Positions 17,882 through 26,297 are shown, counted from the first letter of the stretch. The stretch is 32,949 bases of DNA from Chitinophaga pinensis (GCA_943324565.2 CALPMC020000025.1:1-32949); one strand, 5' to 3'. The notes: generated by a model not told the origin, from the letters alone. Program-made: numbers and translations.

Positions 17882-18493
17882 ATGAGTCTAGTTTTAATTA
17901 TTATTGGGATAACCGTATTGATTTCATTCTCAGTGGAAAACAAACCTGACCAAAAGGAAAAGATGCTTTTCATACCAAATCGCATTAAACACAATGGCGA
18001 GTTTCACCGAATGATTAGTTCTATTTTCATTCATGCTGACCTTAATCACTTGGTTTTTAATATGGTTTCACTTTATTTTTTAGGAAATCTCTTTGAGCAA
18101 CAAATGATTCAAATTTACGGCGTACAGTTAGGAAGTGTCAATTTTCTTTTATTGTATCTTTTAGGTGGAATTGCATCAGAAGTTTATCCTTTTATACGTC
18201 ATCAAGACGATCCTTATTATAGAAGTTTAGGTGCTTCTGGAGCGGTTTCAGCAGTTGTTTTTGCAGCTATATTTTGGAATCCAACCATGAATTTATATTT
18301 GTTTTTTATTCCAGTTCCAATTCCAGCTTATATCTTTGGACCCATTTACTTAGCATTTGAATATTTTGCGATGAAAAAAGGAACAACAAACATAGCTCAC
18401 GATGCGCATATTGGTGGAGCTCTTTTTGGAATTTTCTTTGTTTTATTGTTGAATCCAAATAAAGGTTTGGAATTTTTTGAAGCGATTTTTTAG
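17882..18493 (+). CDS. Rhomboid-family intramembrane serine protease
   Basis: 203-residue membrane protein with about six hydrophobic helices. The catalytic serine is S119 in SLGASGAVSA and the catalytic histidine is H176 in AHDAHIGGALFG. The upstream HADLNHLVFNM matches the conserved HxxxN element of the family. It cleaves transmembrane substrates within the bilayer; no substrate is predictable. The start has an immediate membrane helix (LVLIIIGITVLISFS). It is 3 bp upstream of the class-IV aminotransferase gene and likely shares its transcript. The promoter lies in the 61-bp divergent gap with the transpeptidase; boxes there are weak. Confidence 0.95.
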   Translation: MSLVLIIIGITVLISFSVENKPDQKEKMLFIPNRIKHNGEFHRMISSIFIHADLNHLVFNMVSLYFLGNLFEQQMIQIYGVQLGSVNFLLLYLLGGIASEVYPFIRHQDDPYYRSLGASGAVSAVVFAAIFWNPTMNLYLFFIPVPIPAYIFGPIYLAFEYFAMKKGTTNIAHDAHIGGALFGIFFVLLLNPNKGLEFFEAIF

Positions 18494-18496
18494 ACT

Positions 18497-19357
18497 ATGG
18501 CAACACTTTACGTCAACAACAACGGCACAATATTAACGGCAGATGCGCCGACAATTCATCCTGGAAACAGAGGGTATTTATACGGTGATGGTGTTTTTGA
18601 AAGCATCCGAGTAATGAATGGTAGACCTTTAAATGTTGCTAATCATATACGTAGAATGCTTGAAGGAGCAAAAGTGATCAAAATGAGAACTCCAGCTTTT
18701 TTCACCACTTCCTTTTTTGAAGAGAAAATTATTGAGTTGCTTCGGATGTCTAATATTACAGAGGGCGGACGTTGTCGCATGTCGTTGGATCGTGCAACAG
18801 GTGGTTCATATTTACCAGAATCAAATGAATGCACCTTTTATATCGAGGTTTATCCCTACGATGTCAGCCATTTTGAATTGAATGCCAAAGGATTAGAAGT
18901 TGATATTTATCAAGACATTAAGATTCAAAAGAACTTTTTGTCGAATTACAAAACCAAGGCTGGTTTGACTTATGTCATGGCGGCAATTGCAGCAAAAGAG
19001 AAAAATTTAGACGATGTATTCCTAGCAAATGACAAAGGAAACATTCTTGAAACTTCTTGTTGTAATGTTTTTATCGTAAGTAATGGTGTGCTTTACACTC
19101 CTGGATTAGACGAAGGATGTTTAGCAGGAACGATGCGCATGCAAATCATCAATCTAGCCATTGCAAATGGAATTAAGGTCTATGAATGCACCATTCTACC
19201 ACAAAATTTACTTGCAGCAGATGAAATATTTGTGACCAATGCCATTCGTGGAATCAATTGGATTGGTGGATATAGAACGAAGCGCTTTTTTAATAATATG
19301 TCGAGAAAGTTGGTTGTTCTTCTTAATGATTACTGGGAAAGAGAACTTGGAATTTAA
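18497..19357 (+). CDS. Class-IV PLP-dependent aminotransferase or lyase
   Basis: 286 residues of fold-type IV PLP enzymes (IlvE, D-amino-acid transaminase, PabC). Motifs: GYLYGDGVFESIRVMNG with the N-terminal domain arginine and tyrosine positions, likely PLP lysine K152 in LSNYKTKAGLTYV, ILETSCCNVFIV, LYTPGLDEGCLAGTMR, and EIFVTNAIRGINWI. This pattern is closer to PabC (aminodeoxychorismate lyase) or D-amino-acid transaminase than to classic IlvE, but the substrate cannot be settled from sequence reading. folK, another folate gene, is about 7 kb away, which hints at a PabC role only weakly. The gene follows the rhomboid gene by 3 bp. Confidence 0.9.
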   Translation: MATLYVNNNGTILTADAPTIHPGNRGYLYGDGVFESIRVMNGRPLNVANHIRRMLEGAKVIKMRTPAFFTTSFFEEKIIELLRMSNITEGGRCRMSLDRATGGSYLPESNECTFYIEVYPYDVSHFELNAKGLEVDIYQDIKIQKNFLSNYKTKAGLTYVMAAIAAKEKNLDDVFLANDKGNILETSCCNVFIVSNGVLYTPGLDEGCLAGTMRMQIINLAIANGIKVYECTILPQNLLAADEIFVTNAIRGINWIGGYRTKRFFNNMSRKLVVLLNDYWERELGI

Positions 19358-19404
19358 TTCAGAGTTGAAAACGGAGAACGAAGAACTGAGAGTTGAAGGT
19401 TGAA

Positions 19405-19418
19405 TCCGCCGTGGCGGA
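19405..19418. repeat. Short intergenic palindrome, copy 3
   Basis: TCCGCCGTGGCGGA, 6-bp stem, 48 bp past the aminotransferase stop codon in the 215-bp convergent gap. Relative to copies 1 and 2 the second stem pair is changed on both sides (T-A to C-G). The rest of the gap is low-complexity sequence rich in short phrases such as AGAGTTGAAG and AATCAAAAATTA, and has no gene. Confidence 0.65.
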
Positions 19419-19572
19419 GTAAAATTGATAATGTAAAATGAAATTTACCTTTCACTTCAATTTAAAATCATAAATCAAGAATTAACATTTCAATTAATGA
19501 TTTACATTGATTTTCTTCGACCAAAAAATCCCAATCAAAAATTAAGCATCAAGAATCAAAAATCACTTTTAG

Positions 19573-20181
19573 TTATTTAACCTTAAACTCAAACATTTCC
19601 TCCCCATTCAATGAGGCTGTCAAAACATCGCTAATAGCAACAGGACCAACGCCTGAAGGAGTTCCTGTATAGATTAAATCGCCTGTTTTTAAGGTTACAA
19701 ATTTTGAAATGTAGGCAATCAATTGATCGATGGAGAAAATCATATCGGAAGTTTTACCAATCTGCCGAACTTCTCCATTTTGTGAAAAGGTAAATTCGGT
19801 GTTTTCAAAATCTAGATCAGCAATTTTAATCCATTTAGAAGAAATCGGTGCGCTGTTGTCGAATGCTTTTGCTTTCTCCCAAGGAAGACCTTTTTCTTTG
19901 CATTGACTTTGTAAATCTCTTGCTGTAAAATCAATTCCTAAAGTAATTTCAGAGTAGTATTTGGAAGCAAATTTCTCTTCGATGTTTTTTCCAACTTTAT
20001 CAATTTTCACAACAATTTCACACTCAAAATGCAAGTCGTTCGTGAAATTTGGGTAATAAAAATCACCTTCTTTTAACAAGGCAACATCAGGTTTCATAAA
20101 AAAAATGGGTTCTGTTGGAACAGCGCTATTCATTTCTTTGGCATGTTCGGCGTAATTTCTTCCGATGCAAATTATCTTCAT
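19573..20181 (-). CDS. Fumarylacetoacetate hydrolase (FAH) family protein
   Basis: 202 residues of the small FAH family (YcgM/FAHD1-like). It has the N-terminal IICIGRNYAEHAKEM, metal-binding glutamates in HFECEIVV, an aspartate in GIDFTARDLQ, the lysine of the PWEKAKAFDNSAP segment and the late GDLIYTGTPSGVGP. These enzymes hydrolyse or decarboxylate acylpyruvates or oxaloacetate; the exact substrate is unknown. The start overlaps the upstream exonuclease stop by 4 bp (ATGA), so the two are co-translated. The length is standard for single-domain members. Confidence 0.94.
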   Translation of the reverse strand: MKIICIGRNYAEHAKEMNSAVPTEPIFFMKPDVALLKEGDFYYPNFTNDLHFECEIVVKIDKVGKNIEEKFASKYYSEITLGIDFTARDLQSQCKEKGLPWEKAKAFDNSAPISSKWIKIADLDFENTEFTFSQNGEVRQIGKTSDMIFSIDQLIAYISKFVTLKTGDLIYTGTPSGVGPVAISDVLTASLNGEEMFEFKVK

Positions 20182-21038
20182 TTGGAATTGAATTTATTTT
20201 TTAAACTTTCTAAACTATTTTCAGTGATAGGTGCGTCTTTTTTCTCTGCTTCTTTGATTTTTTCCATTTCTCGACGCAAACATTCTTTGGTATATCGTGG
20301 GAAATCTGTTTGATCAGAAGTCATCCAACCAAAATAACCGGGTTCAATTTTGCTAACTTCTTTGATGGTTTTGCCCTTGTGTTTCCCGAAATTATAAACA
20401 GCTTCTCCTTTTTCATTTTTCGCTAAACGACCCGCTAAGTCAATCAATTCAAAGGTTCCAGCGCGTGAAAATTCAGCTAAACTCGTTATGTCTATTTTAC
20501 TTTTTAACTCAGGCGTTTCTTTGTAACGTTTCAATTGCGCAAGAAAAACATCCAACGTTGCTTGCGTATCATACAAGGCATCGTGTGCGTTTTTCATTTC
20601 TTCTCCACAATAAAATTTGTAAGCCGCAGCAAGTGTTCTTTGCTCCATTTTGTGAAAAATGTTCTGAATATCTATGAATTTACGAAAGGAAAAATCGAAG
20701 TTGATTCCAACTCTCAAAAACTCTTCTGCTAAAACAGGAATGTCGAACTTATTGGAATTATAACCAGCCAAATCCGCATCGCCAATAAATTCAATCAACT
20801 CAGGAGCAAACTGGCTAAAAGTAGGTTTATCTTGGATTAATTCATTTGAAACTCCATGAATATCAATCACTTCTTGAGGGATAATCATTTCTGGATTTAT
20901 CAGTTGATTTAATTCCGTTCGCTCACCTGAAGGATTCAATTTAATTATCGCGATTTGAACGATTCTGTCGGTATTGATTTGAAGTCCTGTGGTTTCCAAA
21001 TCAAATACACACAGCGATTTTGTAAGTTGTAAATTCAT
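20178..21038 (-). CDS. DnaQ-like 3'-5' exonuclease (DEDDh)
   Basis: 286 residues. The exonuclease domain (1-170) has D13/E15 in FDLETTG, an aspartate in YNSNKFDIPVL, and the histidine/aspartate set in NAHDALYDTQATLDVF. After a linker, a C-terminal module (about 215-260, YNFGKHKGKTIKEV then PGYFGWM) resembles the DUF3820-type putative nucleic-acid-binding element found on several such exonucleases. Since the replicative polymerase here already has a fused exonuclease, this one may act in repair or nucleic-acid turnover rather than as the epsilon subunit; that is inference. Its stop overlaps the FAH gene. Confidence 0.93.
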   Translation of the reverse strand: MNLQLTKSLCVFDLETTGLQINTDRIVQIAIIKLNPSGERTELNQLINPEMIIPQEVIDIHGVSNELIQDKPTFSQFAPELIEFIGDADLAGYNSNKFDIPVLAEEFLRVGINFDFSFRKFIDIQNIFHKMEQRTLAAAYKFYCGEEMKNAHDALYDTQATLDVFLAQLKRYKETPELKSKIDITSLAEFSRAGTFELIDLAGRLAKNEKGEAVYNFGKHKGKTIKEVSKIEPGYFGWMTSDQTDFPRYTKECLRREMEKIKEAEKKDAPITENSLESLKNKFNSK

Positions 21039-21095
21039 AGTTTAAAAGTAATAAATACTTTGATTTTGATAGAGAATAATTTATTAAAAGTTGGG

Positions 21096-21153
21096 TTTTG
21101 TGAAAGTAATTATGATTGTTTCTTCAAAAAAAATCATAATTACTTTCCCAAAA
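21096..21153. repeat. Long near-perfect inverted repeat
   Basis: Perfect 16-bp arms GAAAGTAATTATGATT (21102-21117) and AATCATAATTACTTTC (21132-21147). Outward, after one mismatch (21101/21148), five more pairs form (TTTTG / CAAAA). Inward, after one mismatch, three more pairs leave a 6-base loop. In all 24 of 26 positions pair. It lies between divergent genes, so it is not an obvious terminator for either; origin unknown (miniature element or lost gene's terminator). Confidence 0.8.
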
Positions 21154-21227
21154 ATTTCATTCATATTTACTTTTAAATAATGAGTTACGAATTCAGTTTC
21201 ACAAGTTAAAAATGCCAGTAAAAGTTC

Positions 21228-21347
21228 ATGCTTGTTGGTAAATCCGTTTTTGAAAGTCTCAATTTGTCAAAAGATTTAAGTAATTTTCAATTGAATGTCG
21301 AAGATGGAATTTATTTTGTGAATGTTATAAATTTGTCGACTAAGTAA
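21228..21347 (+). pseudogene. Relic of a type IX secretion (type A) C-terminal sorting domain
   Basis: A 39-codon frame ending in a stop. It starts MLVGKSVFESLNLSK and includes LNVEDGIYFVNVIN with a terminal lysine. The order GKxVF, a run of spaced hydrophobics, then GIYFVxV and a lysine just before the stop, is the hallmark of the last ~40 residues of type A sorting domains on secreted cargo proteins. Nothing upstream in the same frame continues it (a stop lies three codons before the ATG), so the body of the cargo protein is gone. The genome lineage (gldD/gldE) would use such signals. Identification is from motif reading only. Confidence 0.6.
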
Positions 21348-21567
21348 ACTTTAGTGCAGAAATTGGTTTTTAAATAAATAGAACCTCACCCCTCGTGCCC
21401 AAGTCCTCGTTTCTAGTCATTGTTAATTTTGCGAATATTTATTTTGCGAAGAGCGCTACCAAAATCTACGTTCGCAATTTTCAATTATTAGTTCGTAATT
21501 TTTTGTTTGTAATTGTAATTTTTATCGTGAGTTTCACTTTTTTTCCCTCAGTCCACTTTTTTCCTTT

Positions 21568-21575
21568 TACATTTG
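21568..21575 (+). promoter_or_regulatory. Possible -7 box of topA (TACATTTG)
   Basis: TACATTTG fits TAnnTTTG and ends 17 bp before the topA ATG at 21593. No TTG is found at the expected -33 distance. It lies within the open upstream frame and so argues against an earlier start. Confidence 0.4.
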
Positions 21576-21592
21576 TGCCCAAAATAAAATCC

Positions 21593-23911
21593 ATGTCGAA
21601 AAACTTAGTCATCGTTGAGTCCCCTGCAAAAGCAAAAACAATAGAAGGTTATTTAGGAAAAGACTTCACCGTAAAATCTAGTTTTGGGCACGTAAGAGAC
21701 CTTGCGAAAAAAGGATTAGCAATTGAAATCGAAAATAAATTCAATCCACTTTACGAAGTCACTCCAGATAAGAAAGCGCTCGTTGCAGAACTGAAGAAAT
21801 TATCAAAGGAAGCGGAAGTTGTATGGCTAGCAACCGATGAGGACCGTGAGGGAGAAGCGATTTCTTGGCATTTATATGAGACTTTAGATTTAAAGAAAAA
21901 AGATACAAAACGCATCACTTTTAACGAGATTACAAAAACGGCCATCTTAAAAGCAATTGATAATCCACGCATTATTAATAAGCAATTGGTAGATGCACAG
22001 CAAGCACGTCGCGTTTTGGACAGAATAGTTGGTTTTGAACTTTCACCTGTTCTTTGGAAAAAAATACGTCCAAGTTTATCTGCGGGTCGTGTTCAATCTG
22101 TAGCAGTGAAATTAATTGTTGAACGCGAAAAAGAAATTGATGCATTTTCAGTTGCTAACTTTTTCCGAATTACAGGAAATTTTGAGTCTGCAAAAGGAAA
22201 CTTTAAAGCAGAATTTAGCAAGCAATTAAGTGATGCAGAAACTGCGAAAGTTATTCTTGAAACGTGTGCAACAACGAACTTTTTCGTAGAAGATATTCAA
22301 CAGAAACCTGCAACTAAATCGCCGGCAGCACCTTTTACCACTTCAACTTTGCAACAAGAAGCGAGTTTGAAATTAGGTTTTTCAGTAACACGTACAATGA
22401 GCGTTGCACAACGTTTGTATGAATCTGGAAAAATCACGTACATGAGAACGGATTCAGTGAATTTATCAGATACAGCAATTAATGCTTCGAAAGCGGCAAT
22501 TATTGAATTATATGGTAGCGATTTTTCGAAAACAAGAAAATATACTTCTAAGTCGGCAGGTGCTCAAGAGGCACACGAGGCAATTCGTCCAACTGATTTT
22601 ATGGTTTCAAAAACGGATGGAGAAGCAGAAGAACAAAAATTATATGAGTTGATTTGGAAACGTGCAATCGCAAGTCAAATGTCGGATGCACAGTTGGAAA
22701 GAACGACTATTAAAATTGGTGGTTTACCAAACGGCGATGCTTTCAATGCTAAAGGAGAAGTGATTCGTTTTGAAGGCTTTTTGAAAGTTTATTTAGAATC
22801 GTCTTTGGATGACAACGACGAAGAAAGTGATTCTGGTTTATTGCCAGCTGTTGTTAAAAACGAAAAATTAGACCTGGGAAGTGCAATTGCATTAGAACGT
22901 TTTACTCGTCCTCCTTCAAGATATGTAGAAGCTTCTTTGGTTAAAAAATTAGAAGAGTTAGGAATTGGTCGTCCATCAACGTATGCACCAACAATTTCAA
23001 CTATTCAAAAAAGAGGTTACGTTGAGAAAAAAGAACGCGATGGAGAAGTGAGAAATTACTTGTCAATTGAGTTGAAAAAAGGAAAAATCACCGAACAAAC
23101 GAAGTCAGAAACGACTGGAAAAGATAAAAACAAACTTTCACCTACAGATATTGGAATTGTAGTAACAGATTTCTTGCAAGACAATTTCAAGCAAATTATG
23201 GATTACCATTTCACAGCATCTGTGGAAGCACAATTTGACGAAATTGCAAAAGGAAAACAAGAGTGGACAACAATGATGGATGGTTTTTATAATCCATTCC
23301 ATAAAGAAGTAGTGGACACGCTTGAAAATTCAGATCGTGCAACAGGTGAAAGAGATTTGGGAATTGACCCGATTTCTGGAAAGAAAGTTATTGCGCGTAT
23401 CGGGAAATTTGGTCCAATGATTCAAATTGGTGATGAGAAAGTAGATGGGGAAAAAGCACGTTTTGCTTCCCTTCAAGCGAATCAATCAATTGGTTCAATC
23501 ACTTTGGATGATGCAATGGAATTATTCAAGCTTCCAAGAACTTTGGGTGAATACGAAGGACAAGCCATCAAAGCAAATAATGGACGTTTCGGACCTTATG
23601 TGCAAGTTGGAAAATTATTTGTTTCCATTCCTAAAGAAGAAGATGCAATTTCAATCAGTTACGATAGAGCCGTTGAATTGTATTTGAAAAAGCAAGAAGA
23701 CGATGCTAATAAAATGATTAAAGTTTTTGAAGAGCGTCCAGATGTGCAATTATTGAATGGTAGATACGGTGCATATTTGAAAATAGGAAAAGATAATTTC
23801 AAGTTGCCAAAAGATGTGATACCAGAAAATTTAACATTGGAAGAATGCATCAAAATTTCTGAAAGTCAAGAGGCTAAGCCGAAAAAGAAAAAACCATTAA
23901 AGAAAAAATAA
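21593..23911 (+). CDS. topA: DNA topoisomerase I (type IA)
   Basis: 772 residues from ATG 21593, where MSKNLVIVESPAKAKTIEGY begins the Toprim domain. The acidic triad is in LATDEDREGEAISW. The catalytic tyrosine is Y283 in KITYMRTDSVNLS, and GRPSTYAPTI is also conserved. It relaxes negative supercoils by single-strand passage. The C terminus has repeated topoisomerase C-terminal modules (RIGKFGPMIQIG, GRFGPYVQVGKLF, GRYGAYLKIGKDNF) and a lysine-rich tail instead of cysteine zinc fingers, as usual in Bacteroidota. The frame is open another 198 bp upstream, but that part is repeat-like, hydrophobic and lacks family similarity, so it was excluded. Confidence 0.97.
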   Translation: MSKNLVIVESPAKAKTIEGYLGKDFTVKSSFGHVRDLAKKGLAIEIENKFNPLYEVTPDKKALVAELKKLSKEAEVVWLATDEDREGEAISWHLYETLDLKKKDTKRITFNEITKTAILKAIDNPRIINKQLVDAQQARRVLDRIVGFELSPVLWKKIRPSLSAGRVQSVAVKLIVEREKEIDAFSVANFFRITGNFESAKGNFKAEFSKQLSDAETAKVILETCATTNFFVEDIQQKPATKSPAAPFTTSTLQQEASLKLGFSVTRTMSVAQRLYESGKITYMRTDSVNLSDTAINASKAAIIELYGSDFSKTRKYTSKSAGAQEAHEAIRPTDFMVSKTDGEAEEQKLYELIWKRAIASQMSDAQLERTTIKIGGLPNGDAFNAKGEVIRFEGFLKVYLESSLDDNDEESDSGLLPAVVKNEKLDLGSAIALERFTRPPSRYVEASLVKKLEELGIGRPSTYAPTISTIQKRGYVEKKERDGEVRNYLSIELKKGKITEQTKSETTGKDKNKLSPTDIGIVVTDFLQDNFKQIMDYHFTASVEAQFDEIAKGKQEWTTMMDGFYNPFHKEVVDTLENSDRATGERDLGIDPISGKKVIARIGKFGPMIQIGDEKVDGEKARFASLQANQSIGSITLDDAMELFKLPRTLGEYEGQAIKANNGRFGPYVQVGKLFVSIPKEEDAISISYDRAVELYLKKQEDDANKMIKVFEERPDVQLLNGRYGAYLKIGKDNFKLPKDVIPENLTLEECIKISESQEAKPKKKKPLKKK

Positions 23912-23915
23912 AATA

Positions 23916-23930
23916 ATTCAACGTTTGAAT
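23916..23930. promoter_or_regulatory. Small palindrome between topA and ssb
   Basis: ATTCAA-CGT-TTGAAT, 6-bp arms, followed by TTTT. It could be a weak topA terminator or an operator at the ssb promoter, which begins 5 bp later. Too short and AT-rich to decide. Confidence 0.3.
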
Positions 23931-23935
23931 TTTTA

Positions 23936-23943
23936 TACATTTG
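23936..23943 (+). promoter_or_regulatory. -7 promoter box of ssb (TACATTTG)
   Basis: TACATTTG followed by TGAT and the ssb ATG. The 4-bp distance equals that at gpsA, pointing to a start of transcription at or next to the ATG. No well-spaced -33 TTG is seen. Confidence 0.45.
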
Positions 23944-23947
23944 TGAT

Positions 23948-24388
23948 ATGAATGGCAGTGTTAACAAGGTAATTCTTATTGGAAATTTAGGCAAAGATCC
24001 TGAAATACGAAGGTTGGAGAACGGAGCTGTAATCGCTACATTTTCGTTGGCTACATCGGAAGTATTTACAGATAAATCAACAGGCGAAAAGAAAGAAATC
24101 ACCGATTGGCACGACATCGTTTTATGGAGAGGTTTGGCTGAAGTTGCTGAAAAATACATTCGTAAAGGCGCAAAAATTTACGTTGAAGGGAAATTAAAAA
24201 AACGATCTTGGCAAGATAAAGAGGGTAACACACGTTATAGCACAGAAGTTGTTGGAGATGATTTGACAATTCTTTCTCGTCCCGATGTTGACAGAAATTA
24301 CACACCATATTCAAGCGAAGGAAAACCAAATACTCCTTCATCTATTCAAGATTTATCGCCCAGTTTAGACGATGAAAATCCTTTTTGA
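23948..24388 (+). CDS. ssb: Single-stranded DNA-binding protein
   Basis: 146 residues. The N-terminal OB fold (about 1-110) has NKVILIGNLGKDPEIR, FSLATSE, TDWHDIVLWRGLAEVAEKY and the KGAKIYVEGKLKKRSW strand. A short disordered linker leads to the acidic tip DDENPF, which recruits replication and repair partners. It coats single-stranded DNA during replication and recombination. It sits directly upstream of gldE with a 3-bp gap; I recall the order ssb-gldE-gldD from gliding Flavobacteriia. A normal SSB with no missing parts. Confidence 0.97.
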   Translation: MNGSVNKVILIGNLGKDPEIRRLENGAVIATFSLATSEVFTDKSTGEKKEITDWHDIVLWRGLAEVAEKYIRKGAKIYVEGKLKKRSWQDKEGNTRYSTEVVGDDLTILSRPDVDRNYTPYSSEGKPNTPSSIQDLSPSLDDENPF

Positions 24389-24391
24389 GAA

Positions 24392-25723
24392 ATGACCAAA
24401 ACAGAACCTCCCAGTCAACCCTTAAATTATGTTGTTGAAGCTGGTTTTAATGAATCAACTTTTATTTATTTAGCAATAATTGCATTTTTGTTGTTGATTT
24501 CAGCATTGATGTCAGGTTCCGAATCCGCGTTTTTTTCATTGAAACCAGCAGAAAATGAAGATTTAAAGAAATCAAATGATAAGCAATCAAAGCTGATTCA
24601 AAACTTACTTTCTAAACCAAAAGAACTTTTAGCAACTATTCTAATTACTAATAATTTTGTGAACGTTGGTGTCGTAATATTATCGACTTTTGTTTTAGAT
24701 GATATTTTTCCAGCCAAGCCAGGAACTGAATTACAACGATTTTTGATTGAAGTTGTAGGAATTACATTTTTAATTTTATTGACTGGAGAGGTATTGCCGA
24801 AAGTTTACGCCTCAAAAAATGCAGTTTTCGTTGTTAGATTTATGGCAAATCCTTTAACTGTTTTTGGGAAAATGCCACCTATTTCTTGGATTAAATTTGG
24901 GTTGGTTCACGGATCTTTTTTTATTCAAAAAATTTCTAAAGGTGGAGCAAAAATTAATACAGATGAACTTGAGCAAGCATTGGCTTTAACTCGTGAAGAT
25001 TCAACGTCAGAAGATGATCATAAAATTTTGGAGGGAATTGTCAAATTTGGTAAAACCGAGGCGTGTCAAATTATGACACCACGAATTGAAGTAGATGCAA
25101 TTGATAATACTTCAAATTTTAAAGAAGTTTTAGAGTTTATTTTAGAATCTGGCTATTCTCGAATTCCAATTTTTGAAGGTTCACAAGACAATGTAATTGG
25201 AATTTTATACATTAAAGATTTGTTGCAAAGTTTGAATCAAGATGAAAATTTTGATTGGCAAAAAGAAATCAGAAAACCTTATTTTATTCCAGAAAATAAG
25301 AGAATAAATGACTTACTTCAAGATTTCCGCAGTATGAAAATGCACATGGCAATTGTTGTAGATGAATATGGCGGGGCTAGTGGAATCGTAACTTTGGAAG
25401 ATATTTTGGAAGAGATTGTGGGTGATATTACTGATGAATTTGACGATAATGAAGTTGTTTATTCAAAAATTGATGAAGCTACTTATTTATTTGAAGGACG
25501 AACTTCTTTGAATGATTTTTATAAGATTGTTGAATGTAACGAAGAATTGTTTGAATCATTAAAAGGTGAAGCTGAAACGATTGGAGGCTTAATCATCGAA
25601 CAAGCAGGACGCATTTTGAGAAATAACGAATTCATTACAATTGAAAATTATAAGTTAATTGTAGAGTCATCCGACAAGAAAAGAATTAAAACGGTAAAAA
25701 TTAAGATTTATATTCATGAATAA
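24392..25723 (+). CDS. gldE: Gliding motility-associated protein GldE (CNNM/CBS, CorC-HlyC family)
   Basis: 443 residues. The N-terminal CNNM (DUF21) membrane domain has about four hydrophobic helices (from FIYLAIIAFLLLISALMSGSE). A CBS pair spans about 225-350 (IMTPRIEVDAID, SGYSRIPIFEG, VVDEYGGASGIVTLEDILEEIVGDI). The C-terminal CorC/HlyC domain includes GEAETIGGLIIEQAGRI. CNNM proteins are linked to divalent-cation transport. In Flavobacterium johnsoniae GldE is known to support GldD, and the gene here overlaps gldD by 8 bp, which backs the assignment over a generic hemolysin-like protein. Located in the inner membrane. Confidence 0.9.
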   Translation: MTKTEPPSQPLNYVVEAGFNESTFIYLAIIAFLLLISALMSGSESAFFSLKPAENEDLKKSNDKQSKLIQNLLSKPKELLATILITNNFVNVGVVILSTFVLDDIFPAKPGTELQRFLIEVVGITFLILLTGEVLPKVYASKNAVFVVRFMANPLTVFGKMPPISWIKFGLVHGSFFIQKISKGGAKINTDELEQALALTREDSTSEDDHKILEGIVKFGKTEACQIMTPRIEVDAIDNTSNFKEVLEFILESGYSRIPIFEGSQDNVIGILYIKDLLQSLNQDENFDWQKEIRKPYFIPENKRINDLLQDFRSMKMHMAIVVDEYGGASGIVTLEDILEEIVGDITDEFDDNEVVYSKIDEATYLFEGRTSLNDFYKIVECNEELFESLKGEAETIGGLIIEQAGRILRNNEFITIENYKLIVESSDKKRIKTVKIKIYIHE

Positions 25724-26297
25724 ACTCATCTATACCTTCCTTTTTGTTTTTCTGCTAAGTGCTTGCGACGAATCAGCGCCAGTCCCTAAACCACCAACTT
25801 ATTTGAAACTTGATTTCCCGAAACATTCATATCGACAAGTACAATCCGATTGTCCGTATTCATTGAGATTGGCGAATATCTTTAATTATAGAACAGCTCA
25901 AAAGCAAGGAAATACATATTGTACGCAAGAAATAGATTTAGGCCCTGTAAATGGCTCCTTGTTTATGTATTATTTGAATTTTCCTAATAATGATTCATTG
26001 GCCGAAGTCATCAATTTTGCAAATGATAAGGTTGATGAACACAAGATAAAAGCTGATAAAATTGACTTTGAACAAATCATCGATAAGAAGAACAAAGTGT
26101 ATGGAACATTCTTTGAATTAAAAGGAAACGTGGCTACGAACTTCCAATTTTATTTGACAGATTCTACCAATAACTTTGTTCGTGGGGAGGTTTTATTAAA
26201 CTGCAAACCCAATTACGATTCTTTACGACCTGTTTTAGAATACTTGAAAGTTGATTTATTAGAACTTGTTCATCATTTCAAATGGAGCAAGAAATAG
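25716..26297 (+). CDS. gldD: Gliding motility lipoprotein GldD
   Basis: 193 residues with a lipoprotein signal (FLFVFLLSAC, C17). The conserved opening of the mature protein is PKPPTYLKLDFPKHSYRQV. The rest is a beta-rich domain with two conserved cysteine segments (SDCPYSL, NTYCTQEIDL). GldD is needed for gliding motility and type IX secretion in Flavobacterium, and is anchored in the envelope. The start ATG overlaps the gldE end by 8 bp; its 3' end overlaps folK by 16 bp. The length agrees with known GldD proteins. Confidence 0.9.
   Translation: MNKLIYTFLFVFLLSACDESAPVPKPPTYLKLDFPKHSYRQVQSDCPYSLRLANIFNYRTAQKQGNTYCTQEIDLGPVNGSLFMYYLNFPNNDSLAEVINFANDKVDEHKIKADKIDFEQIIDKKNKVYGTFFELKGNVATNFQFYLTDSTNNFVRGEVLLNCKPNYDSLRPVLEYLKVDLLELVHHFKWSKK

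Larger units (their letters stand above)
21039..21592. other. Intergenic region upstream of topA
   Basis: 554 bp with no intact gene. It contains a long inverted repeat (21096-21153), a relic of a T9SS sorting domain (21228-21347), and repeat-like low-complexity DNA (about 21380-21560, phrases such as TTCGCAATTTTCAATTATT). The topA frame stays open through the last 198 bp by chance. A -7 box for topA is at the right edge. Confidence 0.6.

Noticed and set aside
21395..21592. In-frame upstream extension of topA from a GTG start (66 extra residues)
   Set aside because: The peptide is hydrophobic and repeat-derived, topoisomerase I proteins start at the MSKNLVIVESPAKA segment, and a -7 box lies inside the extension.
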